A DNA stretch of 64,000 nucleotides from Buxus sempervirens (Eukaryota; Streptophyta; Magnoliopsida; Buxales; Buxaceae), in NCBI GenBank assembly GCA_947561395.2, contig OX387187.1, forward strand, positions 20,069,829-20,133,828, in the 5' to 3' direction. This document shows, in pieces, positions 13,001 through 26,694 of the stretch; position 1 is the first letter of the stretch, and the number at the start of each line of letters is the position of its first letter. Both the position numbers and the translations under genes were made by a program. A model generated the notes under the pieces. The model worked only from the letters and a program-made list of their open reading frames with translations, did not search any database and had not been told where the DNA came from.

Positions 13001-16000
13001 AACTTCACAACGTCAGATGGAGCTATAAAGCATTTTGCTAAAGCTGAAAGAGCATTTCCCCAGGTCACTAGAGTTAGTAAAATTTTCGTTGACCAGAAGA
13101 TGAATGCGGGAGTTTAATGCAAAACAGAAAAATTCAACTTCAAAACGATAGATCTTGAACAGGAAAAATAATCTTGCCATCGCATATTGTTCACTTCTTT
13201 TAAAAAGGAAAAATTAGGATTGCAATATGATGAGCATACCTGATCAATGACAAACTGAATTTTTTCTTTCCATATCAAAGCCTCCTGTATGTTGAATGCC
13301 GCCATCTGAAACAAGAATGAAAACCATATGGAAGATTTCTCCATGAAATGAAAGCAAAATAAGAAACTATTGCAATCAACAAAAACTTGATGAGAAAGAA
13401 AGTGAACAAATTAATGAATTGAGAGACTTAGCGTTTACCAAAATCAATTAATCACATTCACATAAAGTTTCCAGCATTCGGTATGTCCTAATGGAAACTT
13501 TCCAGACTTCCAATAATAACCACAGAAGCACTAGTTGAATAAAAAATATCAATCGATCAGATTATATAGTTCAAACAGCAGAACCACATCAAAAGGTATT
13601 CTAAGCTCCTCCTAAACACTTTCACTTTTTACATGAAACTAAAAAACACAACTATTATATAAAAAAAATAAAAAATAAAATAAAAACATCAATTGATATT
13701 CTTCAACAAAATAACAATTCCCTCATCGAATAATCAAATTAACCAAAGGAAAATCACCTATTTGTGTGGGGTGGGGACATTGGTGGTGTTGGAAAAAAGG
13801 TTTTGAAGGATCAAATTTGAATGCAGTGAACAAAGGGAAACAAAAAAAAATTGCATGAACAACACAGACCTATGAACTTTTCATAAATTACATAGATCAA
13901 TGTACCCTATGGACTAAGATAATTTTTATTTAAAGCAAAGAACTCATGGATGATAGATCAACCCTTATCGGTAACTGAATATGTAAACGAGGCCAGCACC
14001 TTTGCACATAAAACACATATAATAGGCAGGAGAGAGAGAACCACGAGCAACCTTTTACATCTTCACTCATATTTTCTTTATGCCTCACCAATCATCCATA
14101 AACAAGAAATGACATACTCATAAAACCTAATAAAATAGATGCCTTCTAAAGATCAAGAAAAGAATCTGTTCAATAATAAATCCTGTCATGCTCTTTCCCT
14201 TCAAATATTCTTCTATTTCAATCAGTGTTTTCAATTTCGGCGACACGCCACGACGTGTCACCAAAAAATCAGTGCGCGTCTGGCTAGCAGCACGTTTCGC
14301 TGGCCAGATGCCGCTTATTCTGTTTAGCCGAGAAAATTTCTTTTTTTTTTTTAATTTGCGTCGCGCAAGAGCCATGCCATGGTTTTTCAAAAAAGCAACT
14401 TCGCGAGCAATCCCCACCGCACTCGAGCACCGCTGCATGATTGACACGCACACACAAAGTCAATGCTCAAACTCTACAATAATGCACGAATTATTTCTTT
14501 ATTAACACGTGAAAGGCGTATTACCTTACAGCTGGCTTAGACAAATTTCAATTTTCCTTCTTTTCGTGCATCTTATTTTGTTTTCCACAAGTAAATTACT
14601 CAGCAAAGACAAAAAGGAAAACAACACGAGAAAAAAATGAAAAATGGCAATTAAAGTGAAGGAATGCTTACGTTGGTGATTCTCTTCCCCCTTTTTTCTT
14701 TTTAATTTTAATTATTTGGGAACAATTGATCAAAGGTCTATCAAATGCGTTTGAAATCAGTAACACAAATTTTTTTTCTTTTTCCTTTCTTGAGCTCTTA
14801 TGGTACTAGCTAGTTAACGAAGGAGATAAAAACATGAGAAGATTGATTAACACAGCAAATTTCCTATGAACAAGGAAAAAGAAAGCAGGGATGATGTTTT
14901 AAGTTTTAAGATACAGTAAACTACAGAAAATTGGAACAAATTTGTGTGGATTTTACAATATCAAATTTGTGTGGATTTTACTGTGCTTAAGTATTACTAT
15001 TATTATTAATTTAGTGATTTTTTGCACATAAGCTAATGTTTTTCATGTATTATAAACTTCTAATCATCTTATTTATAAATAATGATTTATTTTTAGCAAA
15101 AACAAACAAAAATTTGATTTCTACCGAAATTTCGTCGGCACGCCGATCAAAATGCAAACGAGCCGTTTTTCCGCCATTTCGGCGATTTTTCGCCGACATG
15201 CTGTTTTTTTCAAGGAACGGCACGCCCGTCGACATTGAAACTGAAAACCTTGGTTTCAATCATTCCATAACTATCAAAAAATTAAAGCTGGACACGTAAC
15301 CCAAAAGATTCCACCTTTGACCTTACCATGTCTTTACCATGCAAAAAATAAATAAACAATAAAAAGGTAAACCTTCAGGACTCCTCAGTTGTACTAACTC
15401 ACTCAAATCTCTTTAGGGAATCTGATCGTAACTTAGAACCCATATCATAGTGAATCAACAGATGGGCTATTGACCACATAACACATCTTAGGAACAGAAT
15501 ATCCTCTACCAACCAAAATGATCCACAAGTAAGATCTCATGAAGTGATCCATCCAAAGGAAAAGGGTACCTTTCGAATCTAGTGTATGAATAATGTATAA
15601 CCTCCAACCAAGGTTTCAAAACATGATTTTGATGGTACCCCTTTGAAAAAGATACTTCTCAGAAATATCTGAAGAAACTTTTCAATTGAATGAAACTGAG
15701 AAGAAATATCAAACTTCACAATGCATAGCAAAGCTTGAAAAAGAAAACAGTTACACATTGATAGCTCAAAATAATACAAAATCCAATTACATGCATTAAC
15801 TAAAATAAATCTAGCAAAAAAAATTTTAAAAGGATAAGGAAAAAAAAAGGTAGTGAGCAATTGAGAATTAAAAGAAATCCGATGTCAAAAATATGAAAAG
15901 TCTTGTTCGTTGAAATTAGGTTACAATATTGTGTTCCAACACCATAACGTTAAAAGCCTAAGCAAACACGACATTTGGATCCACATTCATCCCCAATCCT

Positions 16001-19000
16001 GTGCTAGGAACATTACCAAATAAAACAATGTAGAATGTGTCAAAAAGGGATTCGCCAAGGGGATCCCTTTCTGATTCTTCCAAAATCAGAAAGGGATTCG
16101 TCAAGGGGATCCCTTATCCCCTCTCCTATTCAAAATCATGATGGAAGCATTAGTTGCATGATCTCAAAAGCTTCGGAGGTCGGCAAGATAGAAGGAGTTT
16201 CTTTTGGGGGCTCCATCTCTATAAGTCACTTATTATTTGCTGATGACATATTGACCTTTTGTGAGCCTACCTAACAGCAAACCTTGTGGCTAAAAGGTAT
16301 TCTCCTTTGCTTTCAAGCTTGTGCAGGACTGCAAATAAACTTGGCAACAAGTGAGATGCTTGAAATTGGTGAAGTGGAGAATATCAATTTCTTAAGTCGA
16401 GTGGTTGGCTGCAAGGTAAGTAAACTTCCCACGACTTAGCTAGGTATAAGATGGCTCATGTTTGGAATCCAATAGTAGAAAGAATGAAGAAGAAACTGGC
16501 TTCGTGGAAACACTGTATGCTATCCAAAGGAGGAAAACTGACCATGGTGAAAAGTTTACTAGCGAGCTTACCAGTTTTCTACATGGCCATTTTGAAGCTC
16601 CATACTTCTGTTGCTAAGAAGTTAGAACAAATACAGAGAGAGTTTTTTTGAGAGGGACCAGGAGGAGAAGCCAAGTATCATTTGGTAAAGTGGGAGAGTG
16701 TACATAGGCTGAAGGAAGAGGGTGGCCTAGGCCTTAGACCCTTAGTATTAACCAACAATGCCTTCTTTCAGAAAAGGTTATGGAGATATGGAAGTGAGCA
16801 GGACAATTTGTGGAGAAAGGTCATTCACGAGAAATATGGATCATCACTTAGAGGTTGGATCCCAAATAGCTCTAATGCCCCTTGTGGAGTAAGCATGTGG
16901 AGACCCATTGCAATATGCGGTAGATTGGCGGAAAAAGACTGCAGATTTTCAATTGGCAATGGCATGAAGACTCAGTTCTGGGATCATATATGGTGCGGAG
17001 AGGGAAGTCTACGTGTTAGATTCCCTTCGATCTACAATATATATAGAAATCAGCACACTTTAGTTAGTGAAATCACCCATTGATGAGGCTGGAGTTGTGT
17101 GGAACATAGATCTAAGAAGACTTCTATTAGATTGGGAAGTAAATGGATACGAAGAGTTGATGTCTGAGTTGTACAGAGTTCAGGTGGGTCAAGGGGAAGA
17201 TACTAGAATTTGGACTAAAACGAAATCGGGCTCCTTTTCAGTTAGGTCAGCCTTCAAAGAAATGGTTTCTAGTTTCTACAGGTCTGAAATTCCAGGCATC
17301 TAGACTGATTTGGGCACCTGGTATTCCAAGTAAAGTGGGATTCTTTTTGTGGGTGGCATCCCTAGACAAAATACTAACAATAAACCATTTGAAGAGTAGA
17401 GGATGGCAACTTCCAAACAAGTGCATCATGTGTGAAGAGGAAAAGGAATCAGTGGAACATCTGTTACTGCATTGTACAGGAGCATCAAGAATTTCGAACA
17501 TTTTACTAGCAATAATGGAGATTGTTTGGACTCAACCTGAAACCTTTAGGCAAGCTCAGGAGGCTTGGGGTTGGTCGAAGGGCATGTCATGCAGGGACCT
17601 GATTTAGAACTCAGAGAGGAGTTGGTCTTACCTAGAAAGGAAGGTTTTGAAGGTGATTCATAGCTGGATTGGGAATCAAACATCAGTGAAAGATATACTG
17701 ATAGAGGACTTTTTGGACTGTTATCAGTTTGCTGAGTTGTAAGAGGTTATCCAAATATGGGATGGGGGTCCTTTGTACACTGTTTGTGTACCTGTAACTC
17801 TCTTTCCTCTTATCATAGTTATAATAAAATCCTTATTTACTGATCATTAGAAGAAAAAAATGTAGAATGTTTCTGATCATTCCCCAAACAACTGTTACTT
17901 AACATGAGGGGGAAAAAAACAAAAGGACCATAACCTTTAATAGGTCCCACCTAAGCAAGTACTGAGAGGGTAGATTTGCAACAAACATAACCTTTTGCAT
18001 TTTGTGCAAAGAAGCTATATGCTCAAACTCAAACCCATAATTTCATGTTGGCAGCCAAAGGTTCCACTGCCTGGAATTTAAATAAACCTAAAATTACTTC
18101 AAAAATCAACCACCAGATTTAAGCTTTGGGAAGATTTCTTTTCTGCTTGAACAAGTAACATTCCCAGGTTACTGAGTGTTCTTCTGTTGGACCAAGTTGA
18201 TCAACTATTAGTTGTACACATACAAAGTGTGAAGGCGAGAAGCGACTGTCGTGAGAAGCGATTATCAGAGAAGGCGAGAAGCAACTGTCGTGAACGAGAG
18301 GCGACTGTCGTGGGAAGGCGAGTAGCGACTGTCGTGAGAAGGTGAGAAGCGATTGTCAGACTGAGAGGTGAGAAGCAACTGACCTAGAAGAACTGTCAGA
18401 GAAGGCGACTGTGAGAGTAGTGGCATCTGAGTGAGACGACGGTATCGTGACGGTGAATCGAGGTGACTATAAGAGGCGTATCCAGTATGCCGCCACTGGT
18501 GGGTCTTTCTCAGAAGTCGAAGAATTGGCATGAGGTGCAATTTGGTTCAAAGAGTTTCTGTTTTGAGAAATGTAGGGGAGAAAATGGTCTGGAGATGAAA
18601 GTTTCGGAAAGAAGCAATAGATTTTCCGAATTTGTTGTTTTGGAGAATCAAGGACTAGAGTGGTTCTGCTCCAAAATTATCAACCTTAGGAAGAAGGAAC
18701 AATTGGGATTTTTGGGATCCTTTTGGCAGAGTAATGGAGTTGAGGTGCTGGAACTCAAATCCAATTGGAAGGGTAGATTTTTGCAATTGTCGCTGTTTTC
18801 GCAAAAGAATTGCAAGGCGATGCTGATCTTGCCAAAGGAAAATGATTTTGTGGGGTGGGAGTTCGTATTATGGGGGTGTGATGCAAATCCATACTCATAC
18901 CCTGAGGTAGTCAGGGCTGAATGTGTGGGGAGCAAATGGTTGAAGAGGAATATCACTATTAATGATAATATGAAGGGAGGTGTTCAACCAAAAATATCTG

Positions 19001-22000
19001 TGATGCAAGCTTCAGTGAGGCTTGAAGATTGCTGGACGTTCCCTATTTTTTGTGAAGCGTCTGCACCGGTTATGAATTGGGAGAAGTTGTTGTCGGAGGA
19101 TATTAGAGGTCTCCATGCCGATCAAGGAAAACACTTCATTCCTCTGTCTCCAAATGCAGCTATTCTATTTTCAATGTCTGAAGATGAAGCTAGTAGAGTA
19201 CTATCAGTAGCGGAGGCAAGAGGCCGAGATATTCAGGTGAAATTTTCAAAATGGCCTTCTGGGTATGCAGCAGGGAGTGATAAAGCAGGGTCAGTAGGTG
19301 TTTGGGTTGTGGTTATAGGCCTGCCAGTTCATCTGTGGTCGTCATTCTCTTTTGAAGCTATTGCTAGGACATGTGGTGGAATGAAGGAGATGGGTTCCTC
19401 GTTAGTTTGAGGGACTTTGGCTGGGGGTGTCACCATGAGAGTTAATGAAGAACGGCATACGAAAATTCCTAGATCAGTTCTCATATGGGATGATCTGGCA
19501 GAATATGATATCCTGTTGGAGATTATGCCGGTGAGATCGTCGGGACCTCCTGCTAAGGAATCTAATGTTAACAGTAGGGGCAGTACCAGGGATGGACGAT
19601 CCTTCAGGGAGGTGTTGAGAAATGGTGCTGCGGAGAAGACAATGAACAGTGTATCGGGGCAAGATTTGAATTTTTGGGGCAAGGAAGAGGGTACATCGGA
19701 TATGGGCCAGGAACAGGGTAACTTATTAGAGGCGGTTCCTAGGCCCAAGGCTCAAAATCGTATATTGGGCTCTAAGCATCGCTTTCAGGCCTTAAGCCCA
19801 TCTGTAGTGCAAAATATATCAACAGTGGGCAATGACAACCCAAGCCCATCGATGAATGAGCAGCTGGAGTATGGGATGCAGGGTGCTCGTTGGTGTCATG
19901 ATACAGCTCCTTCTGAGAGTGTCGAGACCAGGGATGCCAAGGGGGTTCAGCTGGAGAATCAGATGACGAAGTCGGTGGGGGAGAAGATACAAGGGAAGAG
20001 ATTCTCGAGCGATCTTTTGGCTATTCTGAAGGAAGTTACGTCCAACTGGGAGGTCTTTGCAGATGAGACATCGAGTCATGGGTGGAGGATATCTGCGATC
20101 GCTTCTTGCAAGATAACGCACCGACAAGAAAGGTGCATATCCAAAATCCTATGCCGGAAAGCCTTCATGGAGAAGGAGGTGATGGTTTCGCCTCTACTCC
20201 TAATCGCCTAGATGCTTAGAACAAGAAGATGGTTTGTGAGAGGAGGATCAGGCGAATGATAAGAAGAAGGGGGTTTGCTAAGAAGATGCCAAAGGGTTGT
20301 CAGAGATGGATTCTCAGTGGAAGGTGTACTCGCGAAGGGGAAAGAAGGGTGGGAAGGCTGCCGAAACTCCTCGTCTGTCAACAACCTGGGTAAATCCTGT
20401 TAAAGGTGGTAGAAGAGGTGAGCCAAGTTTCTGCGGGGACTCTAGGATGTTGTTTTCTCGTGCATCATGTTCCAATCTTCTTCTGAGCCAGATTTTGTTC
20501 CTCTTTCGCCACCTTCTACTAATCGGCTATTCCAAGGTATGTCCCCTGTATGTAGCCCTTATATTAAGCACAACTTGTTATCTCCTTCTTCTATGTCGAG
20601 GCCTGTCACCAGTTCTCGGACTTTCACTGCTTGTGCTGTTGAGCCGCAGAATTTGGGTGGAGGTGATGACCTTTGTGAGACTAGTTTGGTCAATAGTGAT
20701 GAGGAAGTTAGATGTGAAGAGGAAGTGAAGTTTGGGTTGTGGCAGAAGGCTAGGTTGTTTTCTGAGTCGGTTATTGAGGGATCTGTAAACTCTAAAGGTG
20801 AACAGGTCCCTTTGGCTGTGGTTGTTAGATTAGGAGAAGGTGCTGCTAGTGTGTCATGAAGATTATATCTTGGAATATTAGACGCTTAGGGGGGAAGGAA
20901 AAAAAAAGGCGGTTAGGGATTTATGTGGGAGATGGAGACCGGAGGTGGTGGTGTTAGTTGAGTCTAAGCTCCAGGCAGTTGATGTTGGATTGATCAGGAA
21001 ATTATGGAATGTGGGGGGCATTTAATGGGCTGTTCTTCCCTCTATCGGGAGATTGAGTGGTATTGTGGTGTTGTGGGATTCCACATACCTTCAAAGGGAT
21101 GAGGTTGAAATAGGGGAGTTCTCAGTTTCAATCAGTTTCTGTTCTAAACAGGATGGGTTCACATGGATTTTGACTGCGGTCTATGGTCCTTGTCGAGCTA
21201 GGAGAAGGGAAGAGTTTTGGCAGGAATTGTATCAAAGATTTCCAGGTTCTGCTTACCCATGGGTGGTCTTAGGTGATTTTAATGTGTATAGATACTCTTA
21301 TGAGACCAATAAAGATCGTGTTAGGGTGACTAGGAGTATGAGAAACTTCTCTAGGTGGATTCAACACTGTGAACTCAATGACTATCCATTGGAGGGGGGA
21401 TCTTTTACTCGGTCAAATTTTTAGGACCACCCATTATGCTCTAGGATAGATAAATGTCTATCCTAGGGTAGTTGGGATGCTCATTATCCATATATGGGTC
21501 AATTTATTCTTCCTAGACCCATCACGGATCATTGTCCAATGTTGATGTCAAATGAGTTCAGAAAGAACGGTCCAGCCCCTTTTAGGTTTGAAAATATGTG
21601 GTTGGAACATGCTGATTTTGGTGAGCTAGTAAAAGTTAGTGGAAAAAAGGTATGGAAGAAGTCTCAAGGTGGGCTGACTTTGTGTTCATGTGGGGATTGA
21701 AGGAGGTTAAAAAGAATATCAAGGTATGGAATAAGGAATCTTTCGGAAATTTAGAGACTAAGAAAAAGAAGGCTTTGGAGGAATTGATGATGATTGATAG
21801 AAAAGAAGGGAGTGAATTATGGGTGCCAGGTGATAGAGTGAGGTGGTTAGAGGTTAAAGAATCAGTGGAAGAGATTCTAAGGCTTGAGAAAATATCTTGG
21901 AGACAGAAATCAAAGGGTATTATGGTTGAAGGAAGGGGATGGGAATACAGGTTTTTTCCATAGGATAGCAAATGAGAGAAAGTGCAAGAATGCTATTTAT

Positions 22001-25000
22001 CGGTTGGAGGTGGATCGAAATGTGGTGGAAGATGTAGAGGAGATTGGGGAAAGTCTTGTGAGATTCTATTCAGATTTGTACAGGTCAGAACAATAATTTA
22101 CATGTCGGTTGAAAGAAAGTGGTCAATCCAAGGTTGATGATGTTTCCAAAGTTTGGTTAGAAAGGGAGTTTGAGGAAGAGGAAATTAAAGAGGCTATTTC
22201 AGAGATGGATGGAGATAAGGCTCTTGGGCCGGATGGTTTTACGATTGCTTTTTACAAAAGGAATTGGGAGACCTTAAAAAAAGAAATATTGAAGGTGTTT
22301 GAGTTTTTCTCTAATGGGATTGTTCATAAGATTACTAATGCCGCATTTCTAGTATTGATCCCTAAAAGACATGGAGCTATTGGAATCAAGGATTTCAGAC
22401 CTATTAGCCTTACCACTAGCCTATACAAGATTATTGCAAAGGTGTTGTCTCATAGGTTGAAAGTGGTCCTCCCAAATATTATAGAGTCATCTCAAAGTGC
22501 TTTTATTGAGGGGAGACAAATCTTGGATTGTGCTTTGATCGCAAATGAGTGTGTTGATGGTAGGATTCGATCTGGTGAGCCGGGAATGCTATGTAAATTG
22601 GATCTAGAAAAGGCATATGATAAGGTTGAGTGGAAATTTTTGGACTCGGTATTAGAATGGAAAGGGTTCAGATTCAGGTGGAGGAGATGGATTAAGGGCT
22701 GTCTGGAGAAGGTTCAATTCTCTTTCCTCCTGAATGGGTCAGTTGTGGGGTTAGTGGAGTCATCTAGAGGTTTATGTCAGGGGGATCCCCTTTCTCCTTT
22801 CTTGTTTACGTTAGTGGCAAAGACTCTTCATTGGTTTATAAGGAGTGCAATTGAGTGGGCTCTCCTTCACGGTTTCAGGGTCGGGAGAGATGCCCTTATG
22901 GTGTCTCATCTTCAGTTTGCGAATGATATTTTGGTATTCTTGGAGGTGTCTAGGATCAAGTTTCATGGTTAAAAAGTATATTGCACACAATCCACATGGT
23001 TTCTGGATTGAGGGTAAACTGGGGTAAAAGTACAATGGTGGGCCTAAATGTTAGAGAGGAAGTAATCGTGGATCTTAGCAGTGTGCTAGGTTGTCATGTT
23101 GGTCATCTGCCTCTCTCATACCTCAGTTTGCCTCTTGTGGTATCTCCTCAAATAGGTGAGTTTTTGGGACCCAGTCATTGAGAGAGTAGAGAAATGCTTG
23201 GCGGTTTAGAAGAGGAATTATTTGTCTATGGGGGGTAGATTGACTCTGATCAAGTCTGTTTTGGCTAATCTTCCGGTGTATTGCATGTCACTGTTGAGGA
23301 TGCCTAAAGAGTGGTGGACATTCTTGAAAAAGCACAAAGAGACTTTTTGTGGGAGGGTGGAGGGTTTAAGAAGACGCATCTAGTTGAGTGGAAGAAGGTG
23401 TGTAAGGACAAGAGTAGAGGTGGGGTGGACATAGGCAATCTGGTCTCTCGTACTTCATCACTTCTGGCTAAATGGCTACAGCAATTTAGCACTGAATAGG
23501 AAAGTCTGTGGCACCAAGTAATAGTCAATAAATACGGAAGAGGAGATAACTGGTGGTCCGTTAATGTCAGGGCTCGGCCTACGGGTAAATGTCCTTGGAA
23601 AGCTGTTCTTAGTTTGGTGGAGTCCTTCTATCCTCATGTTCATCTATGTGTTGGGTCTAGTTCTTCCACTCGCTTTTGGCATGATTTATGGTGGGGAAAC
23701 TCTATTTTATCCTCACAATTCCTGCAGTTATTTTCTATTGTATCTTTCCCCTATGCTTTTGTTTCTGATATTCTTTCTTGGTCCAATGAGGGTTTGTCGT
23801 GGAATATCTGTTTTAGGAGGGACCCAAGAAATAGTAAGATTGTGGAGTTAGCTTCCCTATTTGAATACTTAAGGGATTGCTTTCTGGAGTCTTCATCTAG
23901 TGATAGGATCATTTGGTCTCCATCATCCTCAGGAGTTTTTTCTTGTTAATCTTTTTTCAGTATCTCTCGCCCAGATCGTCTAGAACCCATTGCGTCATTC
24001 CCAGTGTCAAAGCTTTGAGTCCCTAGAGCGCCCCTAAAGATAAAGGCTTTCCTATGGACTACACTTTTGTACAGGATAAATACTGCGGATCTGATATAGA
24101 GGAGGTGGAAGAGGTATGCCTTATCACCTTCTATATGTTTCCTACGCAGGGAGGCAGGTGAGTCCATCGATCATTTGTCTCTTCATTGTCGCTTCTCGCG
24201 GGGGATATGGATGTGTTTTTTTCAGATGATAGATGTCTCTTGGGTGGTGCCAGAGTCTCTTGGTGCCTATTTTGTGTAGTGGAGGATTATGGGCCTAGGG
24301 ATCAGGGGTCGTACTGTTTATGGGATGGCATTTCATGCAATGGTGTGTGGCATATATGGATGGAGAGGAATCGACGGATTTTCCATGATGAATGCTCGTC
24401 TAGAGACCAGGTCATTGAGAACATCATGGTGGCTATATCATCCTGGGCATCTATTAGGCCCGAATTCAGAGGGTGTTGTCTTTCCTCCTTATTATCTTCG
24501 GGTAAGAAGAATGTAAGATGGAGTGCACCGGAGCAATGAATTTTGATGGGAGTTTGATTGGAAATCCTAGTCCTTCTGGCATTGGGAGCGTCATGAGGAA
24601 TAGTATGGGAGGGATCCTTTTCATTTCTTGTTGTCCAGTGGGGGTGGGCGACTCTACTCGGGTGGAGTTGATGCCTTGTCTTTGTGGTCTTGTGGAAGCT
24701 AAGAAGATGGGATTCAGGAAGTTCGTGGTAGAAGGTGATTCTCCCACTATAGTAAGATGGATGCAGAGTGAGGATTGTGGTTCATGGAGGTTGGCACATG
24801 CTATTCGCAGAGCCAAAGCTTTGGTACAAGAACTGAATGTCTCGTTTAGCCATGTACCTCGCAAGGCAAATGGTATTGCGGATCATCTAGCCAAGTATGG
24901 GGCTTCTAGATCAGATATATACACGGGACCAGTGTCTGAGGAGTTTGTAGATATATGTTCAGTTTAGTGTTTCTTCATCATTATGGGAGACTCATCTTTG

Positions 25001-26518
25001 TACATGGCAGGATATTGTCCATAGTGAGGTAGCCTTTTGACTAGTCCTGTATAGGAGTTTTTGTGGAGTGTTGTCTCTTGGGCGAGAGGCAACGATACTA
25101 TCATATACATTTGTACTTACACTATACTTTATATATTAATACATATCAATTCATCAAAAAAAATGTACATATTCAAAGTTGAAACAGAAATAAATATTTC
25201 TTACTTTCTCTTTCTGGTAACTAAATGATTACATCAATTTCATCAATCCATAGAAGACAGTATGACATAGCCACTCTTATGCTAACTATCAAACCAATAT
25301 CTGTACTCACCATACATAAACTTTTATTATTAATTCAGTGATCGATGCAACTATTTTATAGTAAAATAACATCCGCAAAGGAAATAGCTATGCACATCTA
25401 TTCATGGTTGAAGGAAGACGTCACTGGACAGAGTTCCATTGTAGGATTAGGCTCCACAGGCCAAAAAATAATTCTGATATTGATTCTGACTTTGAGAAGA
25501 TTATCTTACACATATTTTGGATGTTTAGAAAGAACAATATCTAAGGATAAGACTACAGCAAATTTAGGTGGTGAAGGAAAAGGGAGCTTCTCAAATCAAA
25601 GTCTAAGCAGAGTAAACTCATGAACATTTTTTTTGGAGGTTAAACACATGAACATTACTCATCCCTTATTCACCTTCAGAAAATATCATCGTAAAGATCC
25701 ATCCACATGTATGAATTATATCTCTAATGACAACAAAAAATAGATTAAACTGATAATTGCTTCAGAGACCAACAAAAAAAAACAGTGAAAATTGTAAGGT
25801 AAATAATTCCATACCAAACCACTCACCGTAATTCGCTGATATTTTTCTTTCTTGTTGTAGACAGACAAGACATAGACCATCTGCTCAAAAGCAAAAGCAG
25901 TTAAAACGATGACCAAAATCACAAAATTGCTAGCCATGAAAAACAGAAGGTACAGGAGAATAGAAAACAAATGAACTAACAAATATATGTGTCTGATTTA
26001 CAAAGATTTCATATAGAGAAGCCCCTAATTTGTGATTTCTAAGTTCCACTAAAATTTGTCATCATCAAAGCAAAGCAGAACAAGACAAAATCAAGAAATG
26101 CAACTAATGTTAGCAACACGAGCAACTTGCATTTGATTGGATTAGAAAGATGAGGGAAAAATAAAAAATAAAAGAGCCTTAGCCAATGCAACAAGTTGGC
26201 AGACAGCTACTAAAATAATTTAACCGCACTTGTAAACTAATAATCATGCACATGCATTGCACGTGATAAATATCTTTTAATTAATAATATGATAATGTTG
26301 ACTGAAATCAAAAAGATAAAATAAAAGTAAATTAAAATAAAAGAACTTAGTTTGACTGAACCTCAGAATTGGTCTTACCTTAATAATGTTATTATTAATT
26401 CAGGCAAAATATCTATTCATTCACAACATGCTCGTGATAGTAAATAACAACCCTTGCTTTGAAATCCTGAAAGTCATAATGATTAACAACCACTGCCATT
26501 TCTAGCCTAAAGTATTAT

Positions 26519-26549
<31 letters not shown>

Positions 26550-26634
26550 TCTATACACACATATATATACATATATAAACAATTAAAGAACATTCATTTC
26601 TAGCCTAAAGTATTATTGTTCTGTATGATGAATG

Positions 26635-26694
<60 letters not shown>

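Larger units (their letters stand above)
18229..25163 (+). mobile_element. essentially full-length L1-type LINE, 6.9 kb
   Basis: Flanked by a 16 bp duplication with two mismatches (TGTACACATACAAAGT 18213-18228; TGTACATATTCAAAGT 25164-25179) and ending TTCATCAAAAAAAA. Order: tandem-repeat 5' UTR, ORF1 (DUF4283-like), ORF2 with AP-endonuclease, RT, zf-RVT and a C-terminal RNase H. It is inserted in EDR2 intron 3, antisense to the gene. Several stops and frameshifts plus a changed RT active site show it is inactive. Confidence 0.88.

Noticed and set aside
14127-14505. Protein-coding genes on both strands
   Set aside because: They lie in the word-rich end of hAT element 3 and have no family motif.
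18463-18486. ORF1 start at GTG
   Set aside because: Plant translation would use the ATG at 18487; the upstream part follows directly on the repeat UTR.
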